From NCBI GenBank assembly GCA_963751245.1, contig CAVVTR010000002.1, positions 62,001-126,000 on the forward strand: a DNA stretch of 64,000 bases, in the 5' to 3' direction. Below, one piece after another: positions 26,876-34,229 of the stretch. This DNA comes from CAVVTR01 sp963751245 (lineage in GTDB: Bacteria > Acidobacteriota > Thermoanaerobaculia > Thermoanaerobaculales > Thermoanaerobaculaceae). The notes below the pieces were generated by a model that was not told the origin of the DNA, searched no databases, and saw only the letters and a program-made list of their open reading frames with translations. Within the stretch, counting starts at the first letter, position 1; every line of letters starts with the position of its first letter. A program made the translations under genes and the position numbers.

Positions 26876-28209
26876 ATGATGGGCTGGATGGATCGGCGTG
26901 TCCGTGCGGGTCGGGTGGCCGGTGCGGCCATGGCGCTGGTGACGGTCGCGGTGGGGGCCGGGGCGCAGGAGAAGGCGGCGCCGCGGGCGGCCAGCATGCT
27001 GCTGCGCCCCGCGCGGGTCTTCGACGCCGTCAGCGCGACGCCCCACACGGGGTGGGTCGTCCTCGTGACCGGGCAGGACATCGCCGCGGCGGGACCGGAG
27101 GCGGCGGTGCAAGTTCCCCCCGGGACCCGCGTCCTCGAGCTGCCGGGGGCGACGTTGCTGCCCGGGCTCATCGACGCGCACTCCCACATCTTCCTCCACC
27201 CCTACGACGAGACCTCGTGGAACGACCAGGTGCTCAAGGAGCCGCTGGCCTACCGGACCATCAACGCGGTGCTCCACTGCGAGCGCACGCTGATGGCGGG
27301 GTTCACGACCCTGCGCGACCTGGGCACCGAGGGCGCCGGCTACGCGGACCTCTCGGTGAAGCGGGCCATCGAGGAGGGGCGCGTGCCGGGGCCGCGGCTG
27401 CAGGTGGCGACGCGGGCCATCGTGGCCACCGGCAGCTACGGGCCGGGTCCCCTGGGGTTCGCGCCCAGCTTCGACCCGCCCAAGGGGGCGGAGGAGGCGA
27501 GCGGCACGGCGGAGATCCTCCGTGCCGTGCGCGAGCAGGTCGGGTCACGGCGCCGACTGGGTGAAGGTCTACGCCGACTACCGCCGGGGCCCGGACCGCA
27601 CCACGGTGCCGACGTTCTCGCTGGAGGAGCTCGAGACGCTGGTCGTCGGAGGCGCACAGCGCCGGGCGGCCGGTCTCGGCCCACGCCGCTTCCGCCGAGG
27701 GAATGCGCCGGGCGGTGCTCGCGGGGGTGCAGACCATCGAGCACGGCTACGGCGGCACCGACGCGGTCTTCAAGCTGATGGCCGAGCGCCACGTGGCGTT
27801 CTTCCCCACGCTCACCGCCCAGGAGGCCTACTCGGAGTACTTCCAGGGCTACCGGCGGGGCGTGTCGCCGCCGACGCCGGACATGGAGCGGGCGCTCCAC
27901 GCCTTCCGGCTGGCGCTGGCGGACGGGGTGGTGATCGGCTGCGGCAGCGACGTCGGCGTGTTTCCCCACGGCGAGAACTGGCGGGAGCTCGAGTGGATGG
28001 TGAAGGGCGGGATGACTCCCGTCCAGGCCCTGATGGCGGCCACGGCCGTGAACGCGCGGATTCTGGGGCTCGCGGACCGTGCCGGGCGCATCGAGCCGGG
28101 ACTGGCCGCCGACCTCGTCGCGGTCCCCGGCGACCCGACGGCCGACATCGCCGCCGTCGCCCACGTCATCTTCGTGATGAAGGGCGGGACCGTCTACAAG
28201 CAGCCCTGA
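26876..28209 (+). CDS. Exported amidohydrolase/imidazolonepropionase-like metal hydrolase (two single-base indels)
   Basis: Amidohydrolase of about 443 residues (COG1228 type, often Xaa-Pro dipeptidase or carboxypeptidase-like). A signal peptide precedes MLLRPARVFDAVSATPHTGW. The metal motif HxH is in LIDAHSHIFLHP, the bridging Lys is probably in DWVKVYADY, further His residues are in VSAHAASAEG and TIEHGYGGTD, and the Asp is in VIGCGSDVGVFPHG. An extra T near 27544 and an extra G near 27649 put the middle in other frames; removing both gives a perfect 444-codon gene. A GGGAGGGAG ribosome-binding stretch precedes ATG 26876. Confidence 0.85.
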
Positions 28210-28593
28210 CGCGCCCGGCTCGTCGTCCGCGCGCCGGCCCGCCGGGCAGGGAGCGAGACGGTCACGGAGGGCCCCGAACAGTCGAATGCCCCGGAGAGGT
28301 CCGGGGCGCTGGCGGAGGGAGCGGGAAGTGGGCAGGGGTACCGCCGCTCCGATGCTGTGCTTCGGTTCCCGATACCGCTGGGCCTTCAGACTCACTGCGA
28401 TGACGCTCGGTAACCAGCTACTCCGTGATGCTCGCCCGATGCCCGACTGGGTCCCGCGGGCGTCTCCGTACCGCAGTTGCCGGGCCCCTGCCCACCACTA
28501 CCATCACAATCGGTCCCGGCGCCCGTGTCGTCAAGGGGTCCGGGGCGAGGGGCCGTCCGAGCGGGCGGCGGGAGGGCCGGTACACTGACCGGG
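28210..28593. other. Gene-free stretch with one hairpin
   Basis: About 380 bases between the amidohydrolase and the VTT gene. A hairpin, GCCCCGGA (28288-28295) with TCCGGGGC (28300-28307) and a GAGG loop, could end amidohydrolase transcription. The rest has lower coding character and frequent stops. TACACT at about 28581-28586, just upstream of the VTT start, may be a -10 element. No RNA gene was recognised. Confidence 0.45.
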
Positions 28594-29199
28594 ATGGGAG
28601 CGATCCTCCACGCGGTCCAGGAGCACTCGCTGCTCCTGGCGGTGCTGCTGCCCCCGGCCATCCGGATCGTGGGCCACTGGCTGCCCGAGGAGCCTCTCAT
28701 GGTCGCCATGGGCATGCTCGCCGCCCGCTCCGGCCCCGACCGCGCCGCGGCGATCCTCGGCCTGCTCTGGCTGAGCCACGCCGCCACCGATCACGCCGTC
28801 TTCTCCCTGGGGCGCTTGCTCTCACCGCACCTGGAGCGCTGGCCCCGCGTCGCCCGGCGGGTACGGCCCGTGGCCGACCGCATCGCCGCCTCGCGGTGGG
28901 CGCTGGCCGCGCTGGTCGGTGTCCGCGCGCTGCCACTGGCGCGTGGCGCGTGGCTGCTCGGCTTCGGCGTCGCCGGGGTGCGGCGGTCGCGCTTCGCCGT
29001 CGCGGACGGCGCCGGCGTCACGACGGACCTGCTTCTGTGGTGCGGGCTGGGCTGGTGGCTCGGCGCCCGGATGGACACGCTCCTCCCCGTGGCGCGCCCC
29101 GCCGCCCTCTGGCTGCTCCTCGCGGTGGTGGCCTCGGCGGCGGCGGTGACGGCCTGGCGGCACCTCCCGGCCGGGGCCCGGCGCCGCCCCTCCCCTTGA
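28594..29199 (+). CDS. DedA/VTT-domain (SNARE-associated) membrane protein
   Basis: Polytopic membrane protein of 201 residues. The motif region WLPEEPLMVAMGMLAARSGP resembles the E-x-P...P-x-E...G core of DedA/TVP38 proteins, followed by a long amphipathic segment (LLSPHLERWPRVARRVRPVADRI) and helices ending in LWLLLAVVASAAAVTAW. ATG 28594 gives a start directly before the first hydrophobic segment; an in-frame ATG at 28477 would add a Pro/Gly-rich leader and is disfavoured. DedA proteins are linked to lipid flipping and envelope homeostasis. The specific role is unknown. Confidence 0.7.
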   Translation: MGAILHAVQEHSLLLAVLLPPAIRIVGHWLPEEPLMVAMGMLAARSGPDRAAAILGLLWLSHAATDHAVFSLGRLLSPHLERWPRVARRVRPVADRIAASRWALAALVGVRALPLARGAWLLGFGVAGVRRSRFAVADGAGVTTDLLLWCGLGWWLGARMDTLLPVARPAALWLLLAVVASAAAVTAWRHLPAGARRRPSP

Positions 29200-29227
29200 C
29201 ATCGGCCAGAATAGAACTAAGTTAGTT
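29196..29227 (+). promoter_or_regulatory. Promoter and 13-bp palindromic operator of the rrf2-like gene
   Basis: A consensus -35 box, TTGACA, lies at 29196-29201. At 29215-29227 the perfect palindrome AACTAA-G-TTAGTT covers the position of the -10 region, about 16 bases before the ATG of the Rrf2 regulator. The location and symmetry suggest autorepression. The following nine bases (GTTACGAAT, 29225-29233) recur inverted upstream of the YceI gene. Confidence 0.6.
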
Positions 29228-29242
29228 ACGAATGGAGATCCG

Positions 29243-29716
29243 ATGACGAGCGCCCGCTTCGCCCTCGCGGTCCACGTGGTGACGCTCCTGGCTCAGGCCG
29301 GCGAGGAGGCCGTGACATCGGAGACCATGGCCGGCAGCGTGAACACCAACCCCGTCGTGATCCGGCGCGTGCTGGGCGCGCTCCGGGCGGGGGGGCTGGT
29401 GGCCTCGCACCGGGGCGCGGGGGGTGGGTGGAGGCTGGGCCGGGACCCGGAGACGATTGGCCTCGACGAGATCTACCGGTGCACCGAGGCGGGGCCCGCC
29501 CTGGCGCTTCCGCGCCGCGCCGCCAACCCGGGGTGCCCCGTGGGACGCCACATCCGCCAGGTGCTCTCGAGCACCTTCGCCGAGGCCGAGGCCGCCCTGG
29601 AGGCGCGCCTCGCCCGGGAGACCGTTGCGGACCTGCTGCGGCGGGTCCTGCCCGGGGCATCGAGCGCCGGCGAGCCGGCGTCGCCGCCGTCCCGCGGAGC
29701 GCGGAATAATTCGTAA
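29243..29716 (+). CDS. Rrf2-family transcriptional regulator
   Basis: DNA-binding regulator of 157 residues. The N-terminal winged helix-turn-helix includes FALAVHVVTLLAQAG, the recognition region NTNPVVIRRVLGALRAGGLV and the wing SHRGAGGGWRLGRDPE, all typical of Rrf2. The region where IscR and NsrR carry three Cys has only one Cys (PGCPVGRHIRQVL), so an Fe-S cluster is unlikely; a YwnA-like ligand or single-Cys sensor is more likely. It sits directly downstream of a palindromic operator and directly upstream of a YceI gene, its probable target. Confidence 0.9.
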   Translation: MTSARFALAVHVVTLLAQAGEEAVTSETMAGSVNTNPVVIRRVLGALRAGGLVASHRGAGGGWRLGRDPETIGLDEIYRCTEAGPALALPRRAANPGCPVGRHIRQVLSSTFAEAEAALEARLARETVADLLRRVLPGASSAGEPASPPSRGARNNS

Positions 29717-29717
29717 C
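29709..29717. promoter_or_regulatory. ATTCGTAAC element before the YceI gene, matching the rrf2 upstream region
   Basis: ATTCGTAAC is the exact reverse complement of GTTACGAAT at 29225-29233. It overlaps the rrf2 stop codon and lies about 42 bases before the YceI start. It may be a second half-site for the same Rrf2 protein, but because it is only nine bases and partly coding it could be chance. Confidence 0.35.
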
Positions 29718-29758
29718 ACAAGGTGTTCTCTGGCGTGTATGGCGGAGGGAGTACGACG

Positions 29759-30313
29759 ATGAGCGCAAAGGCCGACAACGAGGAGACGATCTGGACCGTC
29801 GACCCGTCCCACACCGGGGTCGAGTTCGCGGTGCGGCACATGATGATCTCGACGGTGAAGGGGCACTTCACCGACGTGAGCGGGACCGTGACCGTGGCGG
29901 GGGACGACCTCGCCGGCGGACGGGCGGAGGTGGAGGTCGGCATCGCCAGCGTGGAGACGAGGGAGCCCGCCAGGGACACCCACCTGCGCTCGGCGGACTT
30001 CTTCGACGCCGAGCGCTTTCCCCGCATGACGTTCCGCAGCCGGAAGGTGGAGCGCCTCGGTGACGAGGAGCTGCGCGTCACGGGCGACCTGACCATCCGG
30101 GACGTCACCCGGGAGCTGGTTCTGGACGTGACCGCGGAGGGCTGGGGCAAGGACCCTTGGGGCAACGAGCGGGCCGGCTTCACGGCGCGGGGCAGGCTCA
30201 GGCGCAGCGACTTCGGGCTGACCTGGAACCAGGCCCTCGAGACGGGCGGGGTGCTCGTCGGCGACGACGTGAAGATCGGCATCGACGTGGAGCTGATCAA
30301 GCAGGGGTCCTGA
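29759..30313 (+). CDS. YceI-family lipocalin-like protein (cytoplasmic form)
   Basis: YceI domain protein of 184 residues. It opens TWTVDPSHTGVEFAVRHMM, continues STVKGHFTDVSGTVTVAGDD, and carries LRSADFFDAERFPRMTFRS and the final LTWNQALETGGVLVGDDVKI, all diagnostic of the family. YceI folds into a lipocalin-like barrel that binds polyisoprenoids or other lipids. No signal peptide is present, unlike E. coli YceI. ATG 29759 follows GGAGGGA by about eight bases; an upstream start at 29723 is less likely. Regulation by the adjacent Rrf2 protein is inferred. Confidence 0.93.
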   Translation: MSAKADNEETIWTVDPSHTGVEFAVRHMMISTVKGHFTDVSGTVTVAGDDLAGGRAEVEVGIASVETREPARDTHLRSADFFDAERFPRMTFRSRKVERLGDEELRVTGDLTIRDVTRELVLDVTAEGWGKDPWGNERAGFTARGRLRRSDFGLTWNQALETGGVLVGDDVKIGIDVELIKQGS

Positions 30314-30338
30314 GCCCGGGCCGCGGCCGGGGGCTAGA

Positions 30339-31652
30339 ATGCGCGGCATGTCCGATCCGGGATCGCCGAGCCGTGATGCGCTGTCGGCGCGGGCGCGGGA
30401 GCTGCTGTCGAGCCCTTCGGCCGCGGAGTATCTGAAGGAGCACCAGGAGCGCTCCCTCGCCCCCTACGACCCGGTCACCGGTCCCGACGGTTACATCTCC
30501 CTGTGCGTCGCGGAGAACCGTCTGGTCTGGGACCTTCTCGAGCCCGAGATGGCGGCGTGCCGCGACGTCCCCCATCGGGCGGTGTGCTACGACGCCATGA
30601 CCGGCTCGCCCGATTTCCGCGAGCGGTTGGGGCGCTTCATGGAGCGCGCGTTCCTGGGCCGGCGCTTTCCGCCGGAGCAGATCGCCGTGCTGGCCGGGGC
30701 CGGTGCGATCCTGGAGGTGCTGTTTTTCGCGTTGGCCGACCCGGGAGACGGGGTCCTCGTGCCCACGCCGAGCTACGCCGGGTTCTGGCCGGACCTGGGG
30801 CTGCGCGACGGTCTCGCCCTCGTGACCGTGCCAGGTGCGAGCGCCGACGGGTTCCGCCTCACCACCGAGGCCCTCGACCGGGCCGCGGCCGGCGCGGGCC
30901 GGCCGGTGAAGGCGCTGCTGTTCACCTCGCCGAACAACCCCATGGGCACCGTCTACAGTCGCGCGGAGGTGGAGGCGGTCCTGGACTGGGCGGAGGGCGC
31001 CGGGATCCACGTGGTGTTCGACGAGATCTACGCGCTCTCCGTCTTCGGCCCGCGTCCGTTCACGAGCTGCGCAGCGCTGCGGCGCTCGCTCGGCGATCGG
31101 GTCCACATCGTGTGGGCGTTCAGCAAGGACTTCGGCGCCAGCGGGCTGCGTTGCGGCGTGCTGGTGAGCGAGAACGAGGAGGTCATGGCGGCGGTGGCCT
31201 CTCTGGCCTACTGGTCGTGCTGCTCGGGCGACACCCAGTACCTGCTCGGAGAGATGATCTCGGACGACGCCTGGGTCGACCGCTACCTGACCGGCATGCG
31301 GTTCCGCCTCGGCGACACCTACCGGCGCGTGACCGCCGGCCTGGAGGCCGCCGGGATCCCGTTCCTGTCGGCCGAGGCGGGGCTCTTCCTCCTCTGCGAC
31401 CTGCGGCGCTACCTGGCCGAGCCCACCTGGGAAGGGGAGCACGCGCTGTGGCGGGAGATCCTCGACGGCGCCAACGTCAACCTCACCCCCGGCTCGGCGT
31501 GCCGCATCGCCGAGCCCGGCTTCATGCGGCTGTGCTTCGCCGGCGGCCCGGCCGACACCACGATGGAGGGGGTGCGGCGGCTGGCGCGGGTGCTGCGGGT
31601 ACGTCGTCGGCCGCACGGCGGTGCGGGGGCACCGCACGGGGAGACGGGATGA
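30339..31652 (+). CDS. PLP-dependent class I/II aminotransferase resembling ACC synthase
   Basis: Fold-type I PLP enzyme of about 437 residues. Plant-type 1-aminocyclopropane-1-carboxylate synthases share features seen here: LAPYDPVTGPDGYISLCVAE (compare GIIQxGLAENQ), SYAGFWPDLGLRDG, LLFTSPNNPMGTVYSR, VFDEIYALSVFG, the PLP Lys in VWAFSKDFGASGLRCGVL, and a C-terminal Arg in FMRLCFAGG. ATG 30339 and 30348 are both possible starts. The downstream M20 peptidase start overlaps the stop by four bases, so they are co-translated. Bacterial relatives include MocR-free aminotransferases of unknown substrate; true ACC synthase activity cannot be claimed. Confidence 0.85.
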   Translation: MRGMSDPGSPSRDALSARARELLSSPSAAEYLKEHQERSLAPYDPVTGPDGYISLCVAENRLVWDLLEPEMAACRDVPHRAVCYDAMTGSPDFRERLGRFMERAFLGRRFPPEQIAVLAGAGAILEVLFFALADPGDGVLVPTPSYAGFWPDLGLRDGLALVTVPGASADGFRLTTEALDRAAAGAGRPVKALLFTSPNNPMGTVYSRAEVEAVLDWAEGAGIHVVFDEIYALSVFGPRPFTSCAALRRSLGDRVHIVWAFSKDFGASGLRCGVLVSENEEVMAAVASLAYWSCCSGDTQYLLGEMISDDAWVDRYLTGMRFRLGDTYRRVTAGLEAAGIPFLSAEAGLFLLCDLRRYLAEPTWEGEHALWREILDGANVNLTPGSACRIAEPGFMRLCFAGGPADTTMEGVRRLARVLRVRRRPHGGAGAPHGETG

Positions 31653-33040
31653 ACGCTCTCGAATACGCTTCGGCGCATCAGGAACGCTTCGTGGAGGAGC
31701 TCCTCGAGCTGCTCCGCGTACCCAGCGTCTCGGCGCTTCCGGAGCACCGGGGGGACGTGGCGCGGGCGGCCGCGATGCTCGCCACCGGGCTCGAGCGCAG
31801 CGGTATGGAGCACGTGGAGGTGGTGCCGACGGCCGGCCACCCCCTGGTGGTCGCGGACTGGCTGCACGCCCCGGGACGCCCCACCGTGCTGTGCTACGGG
31901 CACTACGACGTCCAGCCCGCCGCCCAGGAGGACGGCTGGAGCGCACCGCCCTTCGAACCCGTGCTGCGGGGCGGCGACGTGATCGCCCGCGGCGCCTCCG
32001 ACGACAAGGGGCAGGTCCTCATCCACATGAAGGCGCTGGAGAGCCTGCTCGTGGCGGAGGGGAGGCTGCCGGTCAACGTCCGCGTCGTCCTGGAGGGTGA
32101 GGAGGAGTCGGGAGGAGACTCCCTGGAGCGGTTCATGGCCGAGGACCCGGGGCGTCTCGCCTGCGATGCCGTGCTGGTGTCGGACACGGCCATGTTCGCC
32201 CCCGGCGTTCCGACCGTCACGGTGGGGCTGCGGGGTCTGTGCTACGTGGAGCTCGCGGCCTCGGGGCCCGCCCGGGACCTCCACTCCGGCGGCTACGGCG
32301 GCGCGGCGCCCAACCCCCTGTTCTCCCTCGCCCAGCTCGTCGGAGCGCTCAAGGACGCCGACGGGCGCATCCAGGTGCCGGGGTTCTACGACCGGGTGGT
32401 GCCCCCCGGGGCGGCGGAGCTGGCTGGGTGGGCGGCGCTGCCGTTCGACGAGGAGGCCTACCGCCGCGACGAGGTGGGCGCGCGGGCGTTGGCCGGGGAG
32501 CCCGGCTACCCCGTGCTGGTGCGCACCTGGGCCCGCCCGACCCTGGACGTGCACGGGATGCCGGGAGGGTTCACCGGTCCCGGGGCCAAGACGGTGATCC
32601 CGGCCCGCGCGTCGGCCAAGGTGTCGATGCGGCTGGTGCCCGACCAGGACCCCGCGGAGATCCTCCGCCTGTTCTCGGCCCACGTCGCCGCGCTGGTGCC
32701 CCGCGGCATCGAGCTGGAGGTCCGGTCCCTGGGGCTCGCCGAGCCGGTGCTGGTGGACCCGGACGGCCCCTTCGTGGCCGCCGCCCGGCGCGCACTGGGG
32801 GAGGTCTGGGGCCGCGAGGCGGTGACCGTCCGCTCCGGCGGGTCGATCCCGGTGGTCACGGCCTTCCGCCGGCACCTGGGCGCACCGTCGGTGCTCATGG
32901 GGTTCGCCCTCCCCGGCGACGGCGCCCACGGCCCCGACGAGAAGTTCGCCGTGGCGAGCCTCCAGCGTGGCATCCACGCGGTGATCCGCTTCCTCGAAAC
33001 CCTCGCCGGGTCGCTCCCGCGGGGGGCCGGCGGCCGCTGA
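31649..33040 (+). CDS. M20-family dipeptidase/metallopeptidase
   Basis: Di-zinc peptidase of 463 residues, the size of carnosinase-like/ArgE-DapE-type dipeptidases. The metal site includes VLCYGHYDVQPA (first His/Asp), ARGASDDKGQVLIHMKAL (bridging Asp), the catalytic Glu pair in VVLEGEEESGGDS, VSDTAMF and, at the end, FALPGDGAHGPDEKFAV (last His). The dimerisation lid domain spans residues ~195-370 (LRGLCYVELAASGPARDLHS). The tight overlap with the aminotransferase suggests a two-step amino-acid pathway. Confidence 0.92.
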   Translation: MNALEYASAHQERFVEELLELLRVPSVSALPEHRGDVARAAAMLATGLERSGMEHVEVVPTAGHPLVVADWLHAPGRPTVLCYGHYDVQPAAQEDGWSAPPFEPVLRGGDVIARGASDDKGQVLIHMKALESLLVAEGRLPVNVRVVLEGEEESGGDSLERFMAEDPGRLACDAVLVSDTAMFAPGVPTVTVGLRGLCYVELAASGPARDLHSGGYGGAAPNPLFSLAQLVGALKDADGRIQVPGFYDRVVPPGAAELAGWAALPFDEEAYRRDEVGARALAGEPGYPVLVRTWARPTLDVHGMPGGFTGPGAKTVIPARASAKVSMRLVPDQDPAEILRLFSAHVAALVPRGIELEVRSLGLAEPVLVDPDGPFVAAARRALGEVWGREAVTVRSGGSIPVVTAFRRHLGAPSVLMGFALPGDGAHGPDEKFAVASLQRGIHAVIRFLETLAGSLPRGAGGR

Positions 33041-33143
33041 GCCCGGCACGGCCGGTCCGGGCGTCGAATTCTCGCGGCCGCCGCGCTGTTGTGGGGAGCG
33101 TGACGGTCCAGCGCGTGGCGCCGGCCCGTGAGAGGAGATGGTC

Positions 33144-33506
33144 ATGCAAGCGCTGAGCACGCTGGAGAAGGTCGGGAACACGGTGGCGCGAGGTGTGGTC
33201 CGCGAGGAGGCCCGCAACTTCAGGGTCCGCGCACGGCGCTCCGCCGACGGCTTCAAGTCCGAGGCGGCCCTCAAGGTCGAGGGCCTCGCCGGTCAGATCC
33301 GGGAGCTCGGACGGAGGTTCGACCGGCAGCAGGAAGCGCACACCATCGCCCGGAGGGTCGAGCGCTCCGCCGACTACCTGCGCTTCCGGCCCACCTCGGA
33401 GGTGGCGGGGGACGCGTGGCGCGCGGTCAGGAGCTCACCGGCCGTGTGGGTCGCCGGCGGTCTGCTGGCAGGGTTCGTCCTCTACCGGGTGGCGCGGCCG
33501 CGCTGA
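33144..33506 (+). CDS. Small tail-anchored hypothetical protein
   Basis: A 120-residue protein with a charged, probably helical body (Arg/Glu/Ala rich, residues 1-90) and a single C-terminal membrane helix (AVWVAGGLLAGFVLYRVA) ending in Arg. The layout is like YqjD/ElaB-type inner-membrane anchors, but no family is confidently recognised. ATG 33144 is preferred to 33138 because GAGAGGAG abuts the first ATG and is correctly spaced for the second. Confidence 0.6.
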   Translation: MQALSTLEKVGNTVARGVVREEARNFRVRARRSADGFKSEAALKVEGLAGQIRELGRRFDRQQEAHTIARRVERSADYLRFRPTSEVAGDAWRAVRSSPAVWVAGGLLAGFVLYRVARPR

Positions 33507-33520
33507 GGGGCGCGGCGCCG

Positions 33521-33985
33521 TTCAGAAACCCGGCGCCAGTCCGCTGTCGAGGGCGAGGACGGGGACCGGCCCGAGCACAGGGAGAGGGAGAACCGCATCC
33601 CCTGGCAGGCGGCCTCCAGGTCGGCACTGGAGAAGGCGCCGCTGGCCAGCGTCCCGTTGATGCCGCGCTCCTCGATCACACCCCGGTGGACCGCCGTGTT
33701 GGCGGCGTCGGTCGCGCTGTCGCCGCGGCGGACGCGGCGCACGGCGCGGCGAGCATGTCGCAGGTGGGGGGGTGGCTTCCCCGGGATCTGGAGGTCGGCC
33801 AGCGCGCGGGTGAGCTCCAGGTTGAAGCGGGCGTCGATCGCCCCTGTGGAGTCCCTCAGTGGCCGCGCGAGGACCGTGAGATGGTCCGTTTCCAGGGCCC
33901 GCAACGAGGACGGCGGCGCCAGCGCGACGAGGAGGGCGCTCACCAGAGCGGCCGCGGCCGGTCGGTGGCGGTGCGCGGCGTTCAC
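33521..33985 (-). CDS. Hypothetical exported protein, probably frameshifted
   Basis: Begins with a clear signal peptide (AAALVSALLVALAPPSSLRA) followed by LETDHLTVLARPLRDSTGAI and NLELTRALADLQ. Toward the C-terminus the first frame becomes Arg/Ser-rich and runs into the neighbouring gene, whereas another frame gives GPVPVLALDSGLAPGF and a stop at 33521, with coding-like codons. A frame change near 33575 and perhaps others are suspected. No family is recognised. Confidence 0.4.
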
Positions 33986-34229
33986 CGGCGGCGGGCGAGG
34001 TTCACGGCGGCCGCCGGGACCGGGCCGGACGCCACCGGGGGCGCCAGAAAAGAGAGCCCTCTCATCTCTTCTTGGCCTTTCTCCGTGCGAGCGGCCCTGT
34101 CCTGAGGTCCGTGGACGCTTCGTCGAAGCGTACGTCGGGGCCGCCGTGGCGGCAACGCGGAGGTGCGGCGGGGCTTCCCGGGCGGAATGGCCCCGTCACC
34201 GGGCCGCTTTGCAGGGAAGGAGGTTCACC

